DNA of 64,000 nucleotides from Psychrobacter aquaticus CMS 56 (GCF_000471625.1 NZ_AUSW01000014.1:1-64000), one strand, 5' to 3'. Positions 38,236-47,420 are shown, counted from the first letter of the stretch. The notes: generated by a model not told the origin, from the sequence alone. Translations and numbers: made by a program.

Positions 38236-38422
38236 CTCATCATGAATATTAGGTAAGTTTTTTTACCTGCGGAGGATTAGAATCCTCTACCTTTTGCTGG
38301 GCTCATGCGTCCTTTGTTCGACGTATTGTAATAGTTCGGTATGGTGCTTGCTTGCAATGAGAGCAAGCAAGCACCTGTTAGGATTGACCGCTGATTAAGT
38401 CTATTTTTCTAGTTGTGATGAG
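38236..38422 (+). ncRNA. Retron msr–msd non-coding RNA (predicted)
   Basis: It lies between the promoter and a small gene, upstream of a retron RT. Candidate a1/a2 ends CTCATCATGA (38236–38245) and TTGTGATGAG (38413–38422) pair over 10 bp with two G·U pairs. Two msr-like hairpins follow: AGGTAA/TTACCT with a U-rich loop (38251–38268), and GAGGATT/AATCCTC (38272–38287). A long msd-type hairpin has a perfect 13-bp stem (38343–38355 with 38363–38375) and a 7-nt loop. The total of about 187 nt is usual for retron RNAs. The branching guanosine and exact ends are not determined. Confidence 0.65.
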
Positions 38423-38423
38423 G

Positions 38424-38445
38424 ATACTAGTAATTGTACTAGTAT
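38424..38445 (+). promoter_or_regulatory. Perfect 9-bp dyad between ncRNA and peptide gene
   Basis: ATACTAGTA (38424–38432) pairs with TACTAGTAT (38437–38445) across a 4-nt ATTG spacer. It starts 2 nt after the predicted a2 end and ends 6 nt before the ribosome-binding site of the peptide. It could be an operator for the XRE repressor or an RNA hairpin limiting translation. Confidence 0.55.
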
Positions 38446-38463
38446 TAACTAGGAGAAACTTTT

Positions 38464-38616
38464 ATGAAAAACTCAACTAATAATCAGCAACCGCTTAAGG
38501 GAAGTAAAAAATGGCTAAAGAAGTCAATCTTCTTGCTATTGAAAGCTTTTAAAATTATTTATAGTTTGCTTAGGATTGTTGATTTAATTAAGCACTACTT
38601 TGACGGTAACCCTTAA
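38464..38616 (+). CDS. 50-residue cationic hydrophobic peptide (candidate retron effector)
   Basis: ATG 38464 to TAA 38616 with an AGGAG ribosome-binding site (38451–38455) 8 nt upstream. The peptide has nine Lys and one Arg against two Asp (net about +8). A hydrophilic Asn/Gln-rich start (1–11) precedes a Lys-rich, Leu/Ile/Phe-rich segment (15–46) that could form an amphipathic or membrane-active helix. This resembles small toxins of toxin–antitoxin modules. It is the first frame of the operon, 34 bp ahead of the XRE gene. I do not recognise a named family, and the toxin role is inference from position and composition. Confidence 0.7.
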   Translation: MKNSTNNQQPLKGSKKWLKKSIFLLLKAFKIIYSLLRIVDLIKHYFDGNP

Positions 38617-38650
38617 GCGTTGTCCTCAACAGATTCTTACGGAGTCTTAT

Positions 38651-38965
38651 ATGATTAACAATGCCTTAAAAAAAATTCGTTTGTTTCATAACATGAAGCA
38701 AAATGAGCTCTCACAAGAGCTAAACATATCTAATTCTTATCTGTCTGAAATTGAAAATGGTAAGAAATCCCCAAGTATCGAGCTTTTACAGAGTTATTCA
38801 AACTATTTCGATTTACCTGTCTCTTCTCTACTGTACTTTTCAGAACAACTTGAGAACGAAGGAAAGATATCTAAGACCTTTCGAATAAAATCTGCAAGCT
38901 TTATTCTTAAAATCCTAGATTGGAGTACTGAAGATGAGCGGAAAAAAACTAAAGGTGAAAACTGA
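38651..38965 (+). CDS. Small XRE-family HTH regulator of the retron operon
   Basis: A 104-residue DNA-binding protein with a Cro/C1-type helix-turn-helix at about residues 5–60 (IRLFHNMKQNELSQELNIS, then NSYLSEIENGKKSPSIELL). Its tail, from about residue 65, is a short helical region. The frame is open from a TTG at 38600, but ATG 38651 has GGAG 6 nt upstream and starts exactly at the HTH. It is the likely autoregulator, or a repressor/antitoxin for the peptide. Its 3' end overlaps the RT start by 32 nt. Retrons with HTH accessory proteins are known (type VI in the Mestre scheme, from memory). Confidence 0.88.
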   Translation: MINNALKKIRLFHNMKQNELSQELNISNSYLSEIENGKKSPSIELLQSYSNYFDLPVSSLLYFSEQLENEGKISKTFRIKSASFILKILDWSTEDERKKTKGEN

Positions 38966-39893
38966 TAAAAAATATTCTATAGATCAATGTAGGTTATACA
39001 GAGTTACTAGCTTAAAAAAACTTTGTGAAATTCTTGGCATAAATAATCAAGACCTTAAGGTACTAATTGATAAATCTAAAAATAGTGAGTTCTATCATTG
39101 CTATGTCAATCAAAAAGGACGATTAATTCAAGAGCCTATTAATCTAATGTATCGTGTTCATAATCGAATTGCTAACTTATTATCTAGAGTTGAAACGCCT
39201 TCATATATACATTATTCAAAAAAAGGCTGCTCTCATATTAGTAACGCAAAAGCTCACTTACATTCTAAACAGTTAATCACTTTTGATATTAAATCTTACT
39301 ATCAGAACATAGGCAATGAAACTATACGTAAATTTTTTCGAGATAAGTTAAAATGTGAACAGGATGTAGCTTATATTTTATCAATAATATGTTCTTTTGA
39401 AGGCTCACTGCCTACAGGTAGCCAGATTAGTGTATATCTTTGTAATTTAGTGAATCTAGATATGTTTCAAGAAATGTATCTACAATCTCATAAAGCTCAG
39501 CAACAGTTTACAGTTTATGCAGATGATATAACTATATCTGGTCAAATTGTTAATGATAGCCATTATAATGTTATGAAAAAAATCATAGAACGATATGGAT
39601 ATACTGTTAAAGAGGAAAAAACCAAAAGATACAATTCAAATCAGATACCGATTGTGACAGGTATTGCTCTCAAAAATACAGTAGATGTGAAGAATGTGTT
39701 TTATAAGGAATCAAGGAAACTATGTGAAAACATAAATATTAATATAGATAATGAACCATATGCTCAGCTTAAAGATAAATATTTATCCTTAAAGGGAAAG
39801 GCTCAATATATAAAGCAACTAAATAAAGAAGTTCCTTATTTCATTCTGCAAACACAGATGTTGTTAGAGAAGAAGTTAGAAGGACAAATTTGA
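38934..39893 (+). CDS. Retron reverse transcriptase
   Basis: A 319-residue RT with the retron-specific set: NAxxH as NAKAH (104–108), the palm motif FDIKSYYQN (117–125), LPTGSQIS (159–166), catalytic YADD (195–198), and VTG (241–243). It would copy the msd part of the upstream RNA, priming from the 2'-OH of an internal guanosine, to give RNA-linked msDNA. The start ATG 38934 overlaps the XRE gene by 32 nt in another frame, with GGAG 8 nt upstream, so translation is probably coupled. The region is visibly more AT-rich than its neighbours, which fits horizontal acquisition. Confidence 0.93.
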   Translation: MSGKKLKVKTDKKYSIDQCRLYRVTSLKKLCEILGINNQDLKVLIDKSKNSEFYHCYVNQKGRLIQEPINLMYRVHNRIANLLSRVETPSYIHYSKKGCSHISNAKAHLHSKQLITFDIKSYYQNIGNETIRKFFRDKLKCEQDVAYILSIICSFEGSLPTGSQISVYLCNLVNLDMFQEMYLQSHKAQQQFTVYADDITISGQIVNDSHYNVMKKIIERYGYTVKEEKTKRYNSNQIPIVTGIALKNTVDVKNVFYKESRKLCENININIDNEPYAQLKDKYLSLKGKAQYIKQLNKEVPYFILQTQMLLEKKLEGQI

Positions 39894-39926
39894 AGGTACT
39901 TAAGAAGTTCCATTTTAAGTACTTTC
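39892..39926 (+). terminator. Hairpin directly after the RT stop
   Basis: A 12-bp stem with one wobble pair, 39892–39903 with 39915–39926, and an 11-nt loop. No clear T-run follows, so termination is only possible rather than sure. Confidence 0.45.
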
Positions 39927-40063
39927 AAAGTAAGCTTTAATCCTGAAAGATAGTATTAGGTCGGTAATTTTATCATTAGCTTTGTTCTAATTAGTACATG
40001 AAAAAATAGCGAAATCAGCTAATTAAACAACCAATATTTCTTTAAAAATTTCTAGCATAACCT

Positions 40064-40159
40064 TTAAAAATTCAGATTTAACCACTTCTTAGCCGTTTTA
40101 ATATCATAACTTTCATGTTTAGTATAAATTTCTAATTGATCATGACGGAGTTTACCACC
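40064..40159 (-). pseudogene. Diverged remnant of the metH 3' end
   Basis: On the minus strand it encodes GKLRHDQLEIYTKHESYDIK followed by TAKKWLNLNF and a TAA stop. This aligns residue for residue with the last 30 residues of the intact MetH at 41293 (..[20 protein letters not shown] then [10 protein letters not shown]). It has no upstream coding part; it starts just past the stop of the transporter gene. It is much more AT-rich than intact metH, so it looks like a piece from a different species rather than a recent local duplication. Confidence 0.82.
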
Positions 40160-40161
40160 AG

Positions 40162-41091
40162 TCACTTACCATCTCTCTTAGCAAAAATATTCGCAACCAA
40201 CGCACCGCTAAAATTATGCCACACACTGAATATCGCACTCGGTAAGGCAGCAACAGGATTAAAATACGTCGCCGCAAGGGCAGCACCCAGACCAGAGTTT
40301 TGCATTCCCACTTCTATCATAATGGCGCGGCGTTGTTTCTCCGTAAATCCAGACAAGCGCGCGATCACATAGCCCAAGGTATATCCCAGCATATTGTGTA
40401 AGGCGACCACCACAAATACGATCGCACCGCTGTCTAAAATAGTCGCTTTAGAAACTGCCACCACAGCCGCGATGATAATGGAAATCCCCAAGACCGAAAT
40501 CATTGGTAATACCTCGGTGATGAACTCGATCTTTTTGCCCAAAAATTTGTGAAAGATGACACCCAATAAAATAGGCAAGATGACGATTTTAGTAATGGTG
40601 AGCATCATACTGGCCAAGTCGATATCGATTAGCTGTCCGGCAAACACGTTTAATAAAATAGGGGTTAAAAAGGGCGCAAGTAGGGTAGAGATAGAGGTAA
40701 TCGCCACACTTAACGCCACGTCACCCTTGGCTAAGAAAGTAATCACGTTACTAGACGTGCCACCAGGGCAACAACCGACTAAGATAACGCCGACCGCGAT
40801 CAAAGGATCAAGATTAAAAACCACCGTTAGTAAGTAAGCAATCAACGGCATTAAGGTGAATTGTGCCACCAGTCCTACCAATACAGGCTTTGGTCGTTTG
40901 ACAATTTCTAGGAAATCTTCTGTTTTGAGCGTCATGCCCATGCCAAACATAATGATGCCAAGTATCGGGACAATCAAAAACGCCAACGAGGCAAAAAATG
41001 TAGGAAATACAAAGCCCAACACAGCACTGACCAATGCCCAGATTGCAAACGTTTTGCCAATCCAACTAGAGAGTAATGCAATCTGATTCAT
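40162..41091 (-). CDS. Bile acid:sodium symporter family (BASS/SBF) transporter
   Basis: A 309-residue transporter with about nine to ten membrane helices and the SBF signatures MFGMGMTL, LVGCCPGGTSSNVITFLAKGD and EVGMQNSGLGAALA. The last contains the sodium-site ENSG-like segment. BASS proteins in bacteria move bile acids, pantoate or other organic anions; the substrate is unknown. The frame is open from a TTG, but the ATG at 41091 is preceded by an ACAGG site. It is flanked by metH (right) and a metH 3' remnant (left), both in the same orientation. Confidence 0.9.
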   Translation of the reverse strand: MNQIALLSSWIGKTFAIWALVSAVLGFVFPTFFASLAFLIVPILGIIMFGMGMTLKTEDFLEIVKRPKPVLVGLVAQFTLMPLIAYLLTVVFNLDPLIAVGVILVGCCPGGTSSNVITFLAKGDVALSVAITSISTLLAPFLTPILLNVFAGQLIDIDLASMMLTITKIVILPILLGVIFHKFLGKKIEFITEVLPMISVLGISIIIAAVVAVSKATILDSGAIVFVVVALHNMLGYTLGYVIARLSGFTEKQRRAIMIEVGMQNSGLGAALAATYFNPVAALPSAIFSVWHNFSGALVANIFAKRDGK

Positions 41092-41212
41092 AGCCTGTCT
41101 CAAAATAATAGAGTAGCCAATAATTTAGCATGGTTATTGTCAACAAATGATAAAAGTATTTTGCTATGAAGGTAGCGATAAGTTTGCTAGTAATAAGTAA
41201 AGGATTAGCCAT

Positions 41213-41252
41213 AAAAAATGGCTTACTCATATTAAATGAATAAGCCAAAAAA
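41213..41252 (-). terminator. Terminator of metH
   Basis: TGGCTTA (41219–41225) pairs with TAAGCCA (41241–41247), with TCAT/ATGA inside the stem. On the minus strand it is followed by six T residues. Confidence 0.85.
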
Positions 41253-41292
41253 CAGTTATAAAGTATCTACGCGTTAATGGAATTCAATACGC

Positions 41293-44200
41293 CTACAAAT
41301 TCGGATTTAACCACTTCTCAGCAGTCTTCATATCCCAGTCCTTACGCTCTGCATAACTCTCTAACTGATCGCGACTGATTTTACCGACATTGAAGTACTC
41401 ACTATCAGGATGCGAGTAATAAAATCCGCTGACCGAGGACGCAGGCCACATCGCATAGCTTTCGGTCAAGGTCGTGCCGATCGCCTCTACCGTACCGAGC
41501 CAGTCGAACAGTTTGCCTTTTTCGGTATGCTCAGGGCAAGCAGGGTAGCCAGGCGCTGGACGGATGCCGACGTATTTTTCTTTAATCATCTCATCATTGG
41601 TGAGTGACTCAGTCGGCTGATAACCCCAATAGTTTTTACGAATCAGTTCATGTAGATGCTCGGCAAAGGCTTCTGCCAAACGATCAGAAAGTGCCTGTAC
41701 CATAATAGCGTTATAGTCATCGCCAGCGGCTTTGTACTTTTCAGCCAATGCTTCTGTACCGACGATGGAGACGGTGAAGCCGCCCAAGTGGTCGGTATGC
41801 GTATCTGATGGCGAGATAAAGTCTGCCAAGCTAAAGTTTGGCTTGCCACTAGATTTGTCGCTTTGTTGACGTAAGTGTTCAAACTGATAGGTCGGTTTGC
41901 CGCCATCAGCAGGCGCATTGTCATAAACAGTCACGGTATCTGTACCAGTGCGGCGGGCGGGCATAAGCTTAAACACGCCTTTGGCCACGAGTGACTTCTC
42001 ATCGATCATTTTTTGCATCAGCTCATTGGCATTATCAAACAGATCTCGTGCTGCTTCACCCACCACGTCGTCTTGCAATATTTTCGGGTATTTACCCGTC
42101 AGTCCCCAAGAGATAAAGAAAGGCGTCCAATCAATATAAGGCAGCAGGTTGGTGATCGGGTAGTCGTCAAATATCACTTGTCCTAACTTATTAGGGACGG
42201 GTGGGACGTAATTTTCCCAATCACACTGAAAGCCAATCTTGACCGACTCGGCATAGGTAACCTTGGCTGCTTTTGGTTGACGCTTTGCGAGGCGTTCACG
42301 GACTTTGACATACTCTGCGCGCGTCTCATCGATAAGCGCTTGACGGTGCTCTTTTGACAGCAGCTTGGTGACCACGCCCACGGAGCGTGAAGCATCAGTG
42401 ACGTAGATGACACCATCGTTTTGATATTGCGGTTCGACCTTGACGGCAGTATGCGCTTTCGACGTTGTCGCCCCGCCGATCATTAGTGGTAGCGTCATAC
42501 CGCGCTCTTGCATTTGCTTGGCGACATAGACCATCTCATCGAGACTTGGGGTAATCAGACCTGACAGGCCGATGATATCGACTTTTTCTCTGATAGCCGT
42601 ATCAAGGATAGTCTCACAGGGCACCATCACGCCCAAATCGACGATGTCATAGCCGTTACAGCCAAGCACCACGCCAACGATATTCTTGCCGATATCATGG
42701 ACGTCGCCTTTGACGGTCGCCATCAGGATTTTCCCTTTGACTTCGCCTTCAACCTTTTCCGCTTCGATATACGGGTTTAGCCACGCAACGGATTGCTTCA
42801 TCACGCGCGCAGACTTGACCACCTGCGGCAAGAACATTTTGCCCGCGCCAAATAAATCACCGACGATATTCATACCGTCCATCAGTGGCCCTTCGATCAC
42901 CTCTAGCGGTTTGGGATATTTCTCCCACGCTTCTTTGGTATCCGCTTCGATAAAGGTGGTGATGCCTTTGACCAGTGCATGAGCGATACGCTCTTCTACT
43001 GTCCCTTCACGCCAGCTCATATCAACCGTGCTGTCTTTTTTCTTGCCGCCATCTTGATAGTTTTCAGCGACCGTCATCAGGCGTTCGGTGGCGTCCTGTC
43101 CCGTCTCACCCTGATTGCGGTTGAGCATGACATCTTCGATGGCGTCACGAGCCTCGGTAGGAATATCATCGTACAACTCAAGCATGGCAGGGTTGACGAT
43201 ACCCATGGTCAGGCCGTTTTTGATCGCATGGTATAGGAACACAGAGTTGATGGCTTCACGAATGGGGTTACCACGGAAACTAAACGAGACGTTTGAGACA
43301 CCGCCCGATACCATGGCATTAGGCAGGTTCTCAGTGATCCAGCGCGTGGCATTGATAAAGTCCGCGCCATAATTATTGTGTTCAGTGATACCAGTGGCAA
43401 CCGCAAAAATATTGGGATCAAAGATAATGTCTTCAGAAGGAAAGCCTACTTCATTGACCAATACATCGTAGCTGCGTTGACAAATCTGGATTTTACGCTC
43501 GTAGGTATCGGCCTGACCGTCTTCATCAAAGGCCATGACGATAACGGCTGCACCGTAGCGCATACATAATTTGGCACGCTCAACGAACTCAGCATGACCT
43601 TCTTTTAGCGAGATCGAGTTGACGACAGATTTGCCTTGCGTGCGCTTAAGGCCTTCTTCGATAATGTCCCATTTCGACGAGTCAATCATCAACGGCACAC
43701 GGCTGATATCAGGCTCACCAGACACCAAGTTGATGAAATGAATCATTGCCTGCTTGGAGTCAAGCATGCCCTCATCCATATTGATATCAACGATCTGCGC
43801 GCCGCCTTCGACCTGATCGCGAGCGACATCGAGCGCCTCAAGATAGGCTTCGGTTTTAATCAAACGTAGGAATTTTTTGGAGCCAGTGACGTTAGTACGC
43901 TCACCCACGTTGACAAACAAGCTGTCAGCATTGATGGTAAATGGCTCAAGTCCAGACAAACGGCAGGCAGGTGCAATTTCCGGAATGACACGCGGAGCAT
44001 AGTTTGCCACCATATTAGCGATTTGGCGAATGTGCTCAGGCGTCGTACCACAGCAGCCGCCCACGATGTTTAAAATACCAGCCTTGGCAAAACCTTCGAG
44101 TAGGGCAGCGGTTTCCTCAGCTGTTTCGTCATACTCTCCAAACTCATTGGGCAGACCCGCGTTTGGATGCGCCGATACATAAGTGTTGGCGATATTTGAC

Positions 44201-45099
44201 AACGTTTGAATATGAGGACGCAGCGCGTCAGCCCCAAGCGCACAGTTAAAGCCAACCGATAAGGGTTTGGCGTGGCGAATAGAGTTATAAAACGCCTCAG
44301 CCGTCTGACCCGATAGTGTTCGACCTGACGCATCGGTAATCGTTCCCGAAATCATAATGGGCAATTCAAAACCAATGTCTTCAAACACGCCAGTCACCGC
44401 AAATATCGCCGCTTTGGCATTAAGGGTGTCAAAAATCGTCTCGATCAAGATAATATCGACGCCGCCTTCCATTAATGCCAGTGTCGCTTCACGGTAATTG
44501 AGCACCAACTCATCAAAGGTAATGTTACGAAAGGCAGGGTCATTGACGTCAGGCGATAGCGAGCATGTGCGCGAAGTCGGGCCAATGACGCCTGCGACAA
44601 AACGCGGCTTGTTAGGGGTCTTGGCGGTAAATGCATCAGCGGCTTCGCGGGCAAGTTTGGCAGCGGTCTTATTCAGCTCGGGCACCAGATATTCCATATC
44701 GTAGTCGGCCATCGACAGACGCGTACCGTTAAAGCTATTGGTCTCGATAATATCGGCACCAGCAGCCAAATGATCGTGATGAATCTCTTGAATCATATGC
44801 GGTTGCGAGAGTACCAGCAGATCATTATTACCCCTGACGTCTTGGCTAATGTTCGCAAAACGCTCACCACGATAATCGGCTTCTTCCAGTTTATAGGTTT
44901 GAATCTGTGTACCCATTGCCCCATCCAACATCAAAATTCTGGACGCCATTTGCTCGGTAATACGGGCACGCGCAGTCAGTTGCTGCTCCTTATAAGGAAA
45001 CACCGCAGGTGGCGTCAGAATAAAGCCATTTGTAGAGTGTGAGTCTTGAGAAGTAGTAACCGTTGGGGAAGAAGTTTTTGGCGTCATCGTTGGAGTCAT
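41293..45099 (-). CDS. metH: Cobalamin-dependent methionine synthase
   Basis: It transfers a methyl group from 5-methyltetrahydrofolate to homocysteine via cob(I)alamin. Domains in order are homocysteine-binding (zinc cysteines in GGCCGTTP near 347–352), pterin-binding (about 380–640), the B12-binding cap and Rossmann domain (DVHDIG with the cobalt-ligating His near 800), and the S-adenosylmethionine reactivation domain (about 940–1268). At 1268 residues it is slightly longer than E. coli MetH (1227), from a 40-residue Ser/Thr-rich start. No B12 riboswitch is obvious upstream. Confidence 0.97.
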   Translation of the reverse strand: MTPTMTPKTSSPTVTTSQDSHSTNGFILTPPAVFPYKEQQLTARARITEQMASRILMLDGAMGTQIQTYKLEEADYRGERFANISQDVRGNNDLLVLSQPHMIQEIHHDHLAAGADIIETNSFNGTRLSMADYDMEYLVPELNKTAAKLAREAADAFTAKTPNKPRFVAGVIGPTSRTCSLSPDVNDPAFRNITFDELVLNYREATLALMEGGVDIILIETIFDTLNAKAAIFAVTGVFEDIGFELPIMISGTITDASGRTLSGQTAEAFYNSIRHAKPLSVGFNCALGADALRPHIQTLSNIANTYVSAHPNAGLPNEFGEYDETAEETAALLEGFAKAGILNIVGGCCGTTPEHIRQIANMVANYAPRVIPEIAPACRLSGLEPFTINADSLFVNVGERTNVTGSKKFLRLIKTEAYLEALDVARDQVEGGAQIVDINMDEGMLDSKQAMIHFINLVSGEPDISRVPLMIDSSKWDIIEEGLKRTQGKSVVNSISLKEGHAEFVERAKLCMRYGAAVIVMAFDEDGQADTYERKIQICQRSYDVLVNEVGFPSEDIIFDPNIFAVATGITEHNNYGADFINATRWITENLPNAMVSGGVSNVSFSFRGNPIREAINSVFLYHAIKNGLTMGIVNPAMLELYDDIPTEARDAIEDVMLNRNQGETGQDATERLMTVAENYQDGGKKKDSTVDMSWREGTVEERIAHALVKGITTFIEADTKEAWEKYPKPLEVIEGPLMDGMNIVGDLFGAGKMFLPQVVKSARVMKQSVAWLNPYIEAEKVEGEVKGKILMATVKGDVHDIGKNIVGVVLGCNGYDIVDLGVMVPCETILDTAIREKVDIIGLSGLITPSLDEMVYVAKQMQERGMTLPLMIGGATTSKAHTAVKVEPQYQNDGVIYVTDASRSVGVVTKLLSKEHRQALIDETRAEYVKVRERLAKRQPKAAKVTYAESVKIGFQCDWENYVPPVPNKLGQVIFDDYPITNLLPYIDWTPFFISWGLTGKYPKILQDDVVGEAARDLFDNANELMQKMIDEKSLVAKGVFKLMPARRTGTDTVTVYDNAPADGGKPTYQFEHLRQQSDKSSGKPNFSLADFISPSDTHTDHLGGFTVSIVGTEALAEKYKAAGDDYNAIMVQALSDRLAEAFAEHLHELIRKNYWGYQPTESLTNDEMIKEKYVGIRPAPGYPACPEHTEKGKLFDWLGTVEAIGTTLTESYAMWPASSVSGFYYSHPDSEYFNVGKISRDQLESYAERKDWDMKTAEKWLNPNL

Positions 45100-45648
45100 A
45101 GGAGCGCTGCTTATATCGTCAATATTATGAAGGGAAGGAGTAATGAATAGCGTACAAAATCTATAAAAGAAACGAGCAAATCCGCATTATTTTAGCATGA
45201 AAAATATGTAGTACGTGGGATAGTGCTTATTCTGCTTTGGCAACACGATAACCATAGTGGTTGCCCGTTAAGTGACTGAGGATGACACCAAATACTATTG
45301 CATTCATGGATAAATTGTCATGAATGAATGAGATAACCCTTTAAGTTTTATATAAAGCCGTACTTTTATCCAGTAAAGTCGATGATGAATCATGTTAGAC
45401 AGACAAAATTTACATCGTTACTACAAAAAATAGCGAAAAGAAGAATTGATAAAGCTCTTGTATATGTTAATTTAATTTCAGAAGGATTAATGTTTTGTAA
45501 GTAATGCTTACTAGTAAATATTAATGATTTTTATTCTCTTACTATTTGCATTTGCCAGTAGTATTAGAGCAAGTCATTGCTTTAAGAGAAAGACAATCTA
45601 ACCTGCAAGATCATAGTCAATAAAAACTCAATCATTAAGGAAAATGTT
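45100..45648. other. Divergent intergenic region metH / fasciclin (549 bp)
   Basis: No gene or RNA is recognised. It should contain the metH promoter on the left and the fasciclin promoter on the right. I looked for a B12 riboswitch consensus and saw none. Confidence 0.45.
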
Positions 45649-46203
45649 ATGAAACTTACTAAAATTGCCACTATCGGTACATTAGCCATCTCAATTGCTG
45701 GTTTAAGTGCTTGTAATAATATGATGCCAACCAAAAGCGCCGCTATGACAGCACCTATGCATAGTCAATCTATGGCGAAAATGAATGTGGTACAAGTTGC
45801 CCAAAGCAATCCTGATTTCTCATTACTTGTCGAAGCCGTTGTTGCGGCAGATTTGGCAGGTGCGTTATCTAATCCAAATGCTAACTATACGATATTTGCT
45901 CCAACCAATGCCGCGTTTGCACAAGCATTACAAGAAACTGGCATGACCAAAGCGCAATTATTTGCTAACAAGCCACTATTGACCAAAATCTTAGGCTACC
46001 ACGTTATCAATAGTAATATGGCCATGTATGCCAAAGATGTAAAACCAGGTAATGTCATGACGCTTAGCAAAGACACGCTAATGGTGACGAGCCAAGGTAA
46101 ACTGATGGATGAAATGGGTCGTACCACCAATATCGTAAAAACAGACATTGCCGCTACTAATGGTGTGGTACACGTCATTGATAGAGTATTGATGCCTAAA
46201 TAA
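45649..46203 (+). CDS. Fasciclin-domain lipoprotein 1
   Basis: A 184-residue probable lipoprotein with lipobox GLSAC (Cys22) and one FAS1 domain (about 45–184). FAS1 hallmarks are YTIFAPTNAAF, the LGYHVI motif and TNGVVHVIDRVLMPK at the end. FAS1 domains mediate adhesion or protein–protein contact outside the cell. It is the first of two related genes; a decayed third copy lies between them. AAGGAAAA precedes the ATG. Confidence 0.92.
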   Translation: MKLTKIATIGTLAISIAGLSACNNMMPTKSAAMTAPMHSQSMAKMNVVQVAQSNPDFSLLVEAVVAADLAGALSNPNANYTIFAPTNAAFAQALQETGMTKAQLFANKPLLTKILGYHVINSNMAMYAKDVKPGNVMTLSKDTLMVTSQGKLMDEMGRTTNIVKTDIAATNGVVHVIDRVLMPK

Positions 46204-46246
46204 GGCTCGGAGGACTTGTCGTGCTGAAGCGAGTATTCACAAGAAC

Positions 46247-46291
46247 AATCAGGTAGTACACGTGATTGATACAGTGTTGCTACTTAAATAA
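46247..46291 (+). pseudogene. Remnant of a third fasciclin gene (last 14 codons)
   Basis: The segment encodes NQVVHVIDTVLLLK and a TAA, which aligns with the last residues of fasciclin 1 (NGVVHVIDRVLMPK). The upstream part is not recognisable as FAS1. It is probably the remains of a duplication and deletion. Confidence 0.7.
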
Positions 46292-46471
46292 GCATCAAGT
46301 CGAAATTAATCAGTTAGAATTAGAGTTATTGGCGTAACAGAGGTGATGTAACCGCTGCTATTTAATTTGGTATCACTTGTAATAAGTAAAAATTATATTA
46401 TTACATGCATCAATTTAGAAAAGTTATCTGTTAAGCAAATAATTCAACCGTTTATCTACAAGGAAACACCT

Positions 46472-47083
46472 ATGTTAAAGAAGAATTTATTATCTATCGC
46501 CGTCATTACTGCAGCCATGTCATTGGCAGCCTGTAATGACACTGAAACCGTTGCTGATCCAGTTGAGCCTGAAGTTGCTACTGAAGAAGTAGTAGTAGAT
46601 CCAGCTGTTGAAGCTGAACCAATGACTGAAGCTGAGCCAATGGCTGAAACTGAGGGCATGGCGACACAAACGATTGCTGAAGTAGCAGCTGGCAACGAAA
46701 ACTTAACCATTCTAACCGCTGCATTACAATCGGCTGGTCTTGATACGATGATGATGGAAGACGGCACTTATACTGTGTTCGCACCTACCGATGATGCGTT
46801 CGCTCCTGTATTAGAAAAGTTAGGCGTTACCAAAGAAGAGCTATTGGCTAATACAGAATTGTTAAATAAAGTACTGCCATATCATGTATTACCTATGATA
46901 GTTATGGCAGCTGATATTCCTTACGGTACTGACGTTGCTACTGTTAATGGTGCTACTATAAACATCAGCGATGCTAACGTGATTACTGATGCAGCTGGTA
47001 ACACTGCTAATATTACTGGTACTGATATCATGGCAACAAATGGTGTGGTACACACTATCGATGCGGTATTAATGCCTGAGTAA
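46472..47083 (+). CDS. Fasciclin-domain lipoprotein 2
   Basis: A 203-residue probable lipoprotein with lipobox SLAAC (Cys21), a Glu/Val/Pro-rich acidic linker (about 22–70) and a FAS1 domain (70–203) with YTVFAPTDDAF, LPYHVLPM and TNGVVHTIDAVLMPE. The frame is open from 46367, but AAGGAAA sits before the ATG at 46472, which directly begins a signal peptide. The acidic linker, containing short EAEPM repeats, is the main difference from fasciclin 1. Confidence 0.92.
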   Translation: MLKKNLLSIAVITAAMSLAACNDTETVADPVEPEVATEEVVVDPAVEAEPMTEAEPMAETEGMATQTIAEVAAGNENLTILTAALQSAGLDTMMMEDGTYTVFAPTDDAFAPVLEKLGVTKEELLANTELLNKVLPYHVLPMIVMAADIPYGTDVATVNGATINISDANVITDAAGNTANITGTDIMATNGVVHTIDAVLMPE

Positions 47084-47125
47084 GTTGTTTCTATAAACAA
47101 TTTATTGATAATACGATAATATTGA

Positions 47126-47156
47126 AGAAGCCTAGCCATTGCGCTGGGCTTTTTTG
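47126..47156 (+). terminator. Terminator of fasciclin 2
   Basis: A 9-bp stem, AAGCCTAGC (47128–47136) with GCTGGGCTT (47143–47151), followed by a T-run. Confidence 0.88.
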
Positions 47157-47420
47157 GGTTTATAAAATAGTGATCCCAATCCCAAACAACGTGCTTAGGA
47201 TTGCCAAATTCATTTATTCTAGCAGCACCGTAATCATTTTATAATGCATTAACACGCGTTGCCCTTACTGAAGTTTTTAGCAATGATGTTGGTGTTTTAT
47301 AAATGCTTTGACTATAGTTGAAACACTTTAAAGTCGCACCAGCAATATGTGTTGTATCGATATTACTTTTCACCGATTATATATAAAGCTCCCAAGGTGT
47401 TTAATAAAGCACCTAAACAG
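47157..47420. other. Convergent intergenic region fasciclin 2 / symporter
   Basis: No gene seen. It contains one isolated GACTATAG motif near 47290, a short piece of the MITE family. Confidence 0.4.

Noticed and set aside
38251..38290. The first two hairpins as an ordinary terminator
   Set aside because: The T-run lies in the hairpin loop, not after it, and transcription must continue into the peptide, XRE and RT genes. The msr interpretation fits better.
45100..45648. Possible cobalamin riboswitch upstream of metH
   Set aside because: I could find no B12-box-like segment or typical fold on the minus strand. The only hairpin-like segment (45239–45267) is weak.
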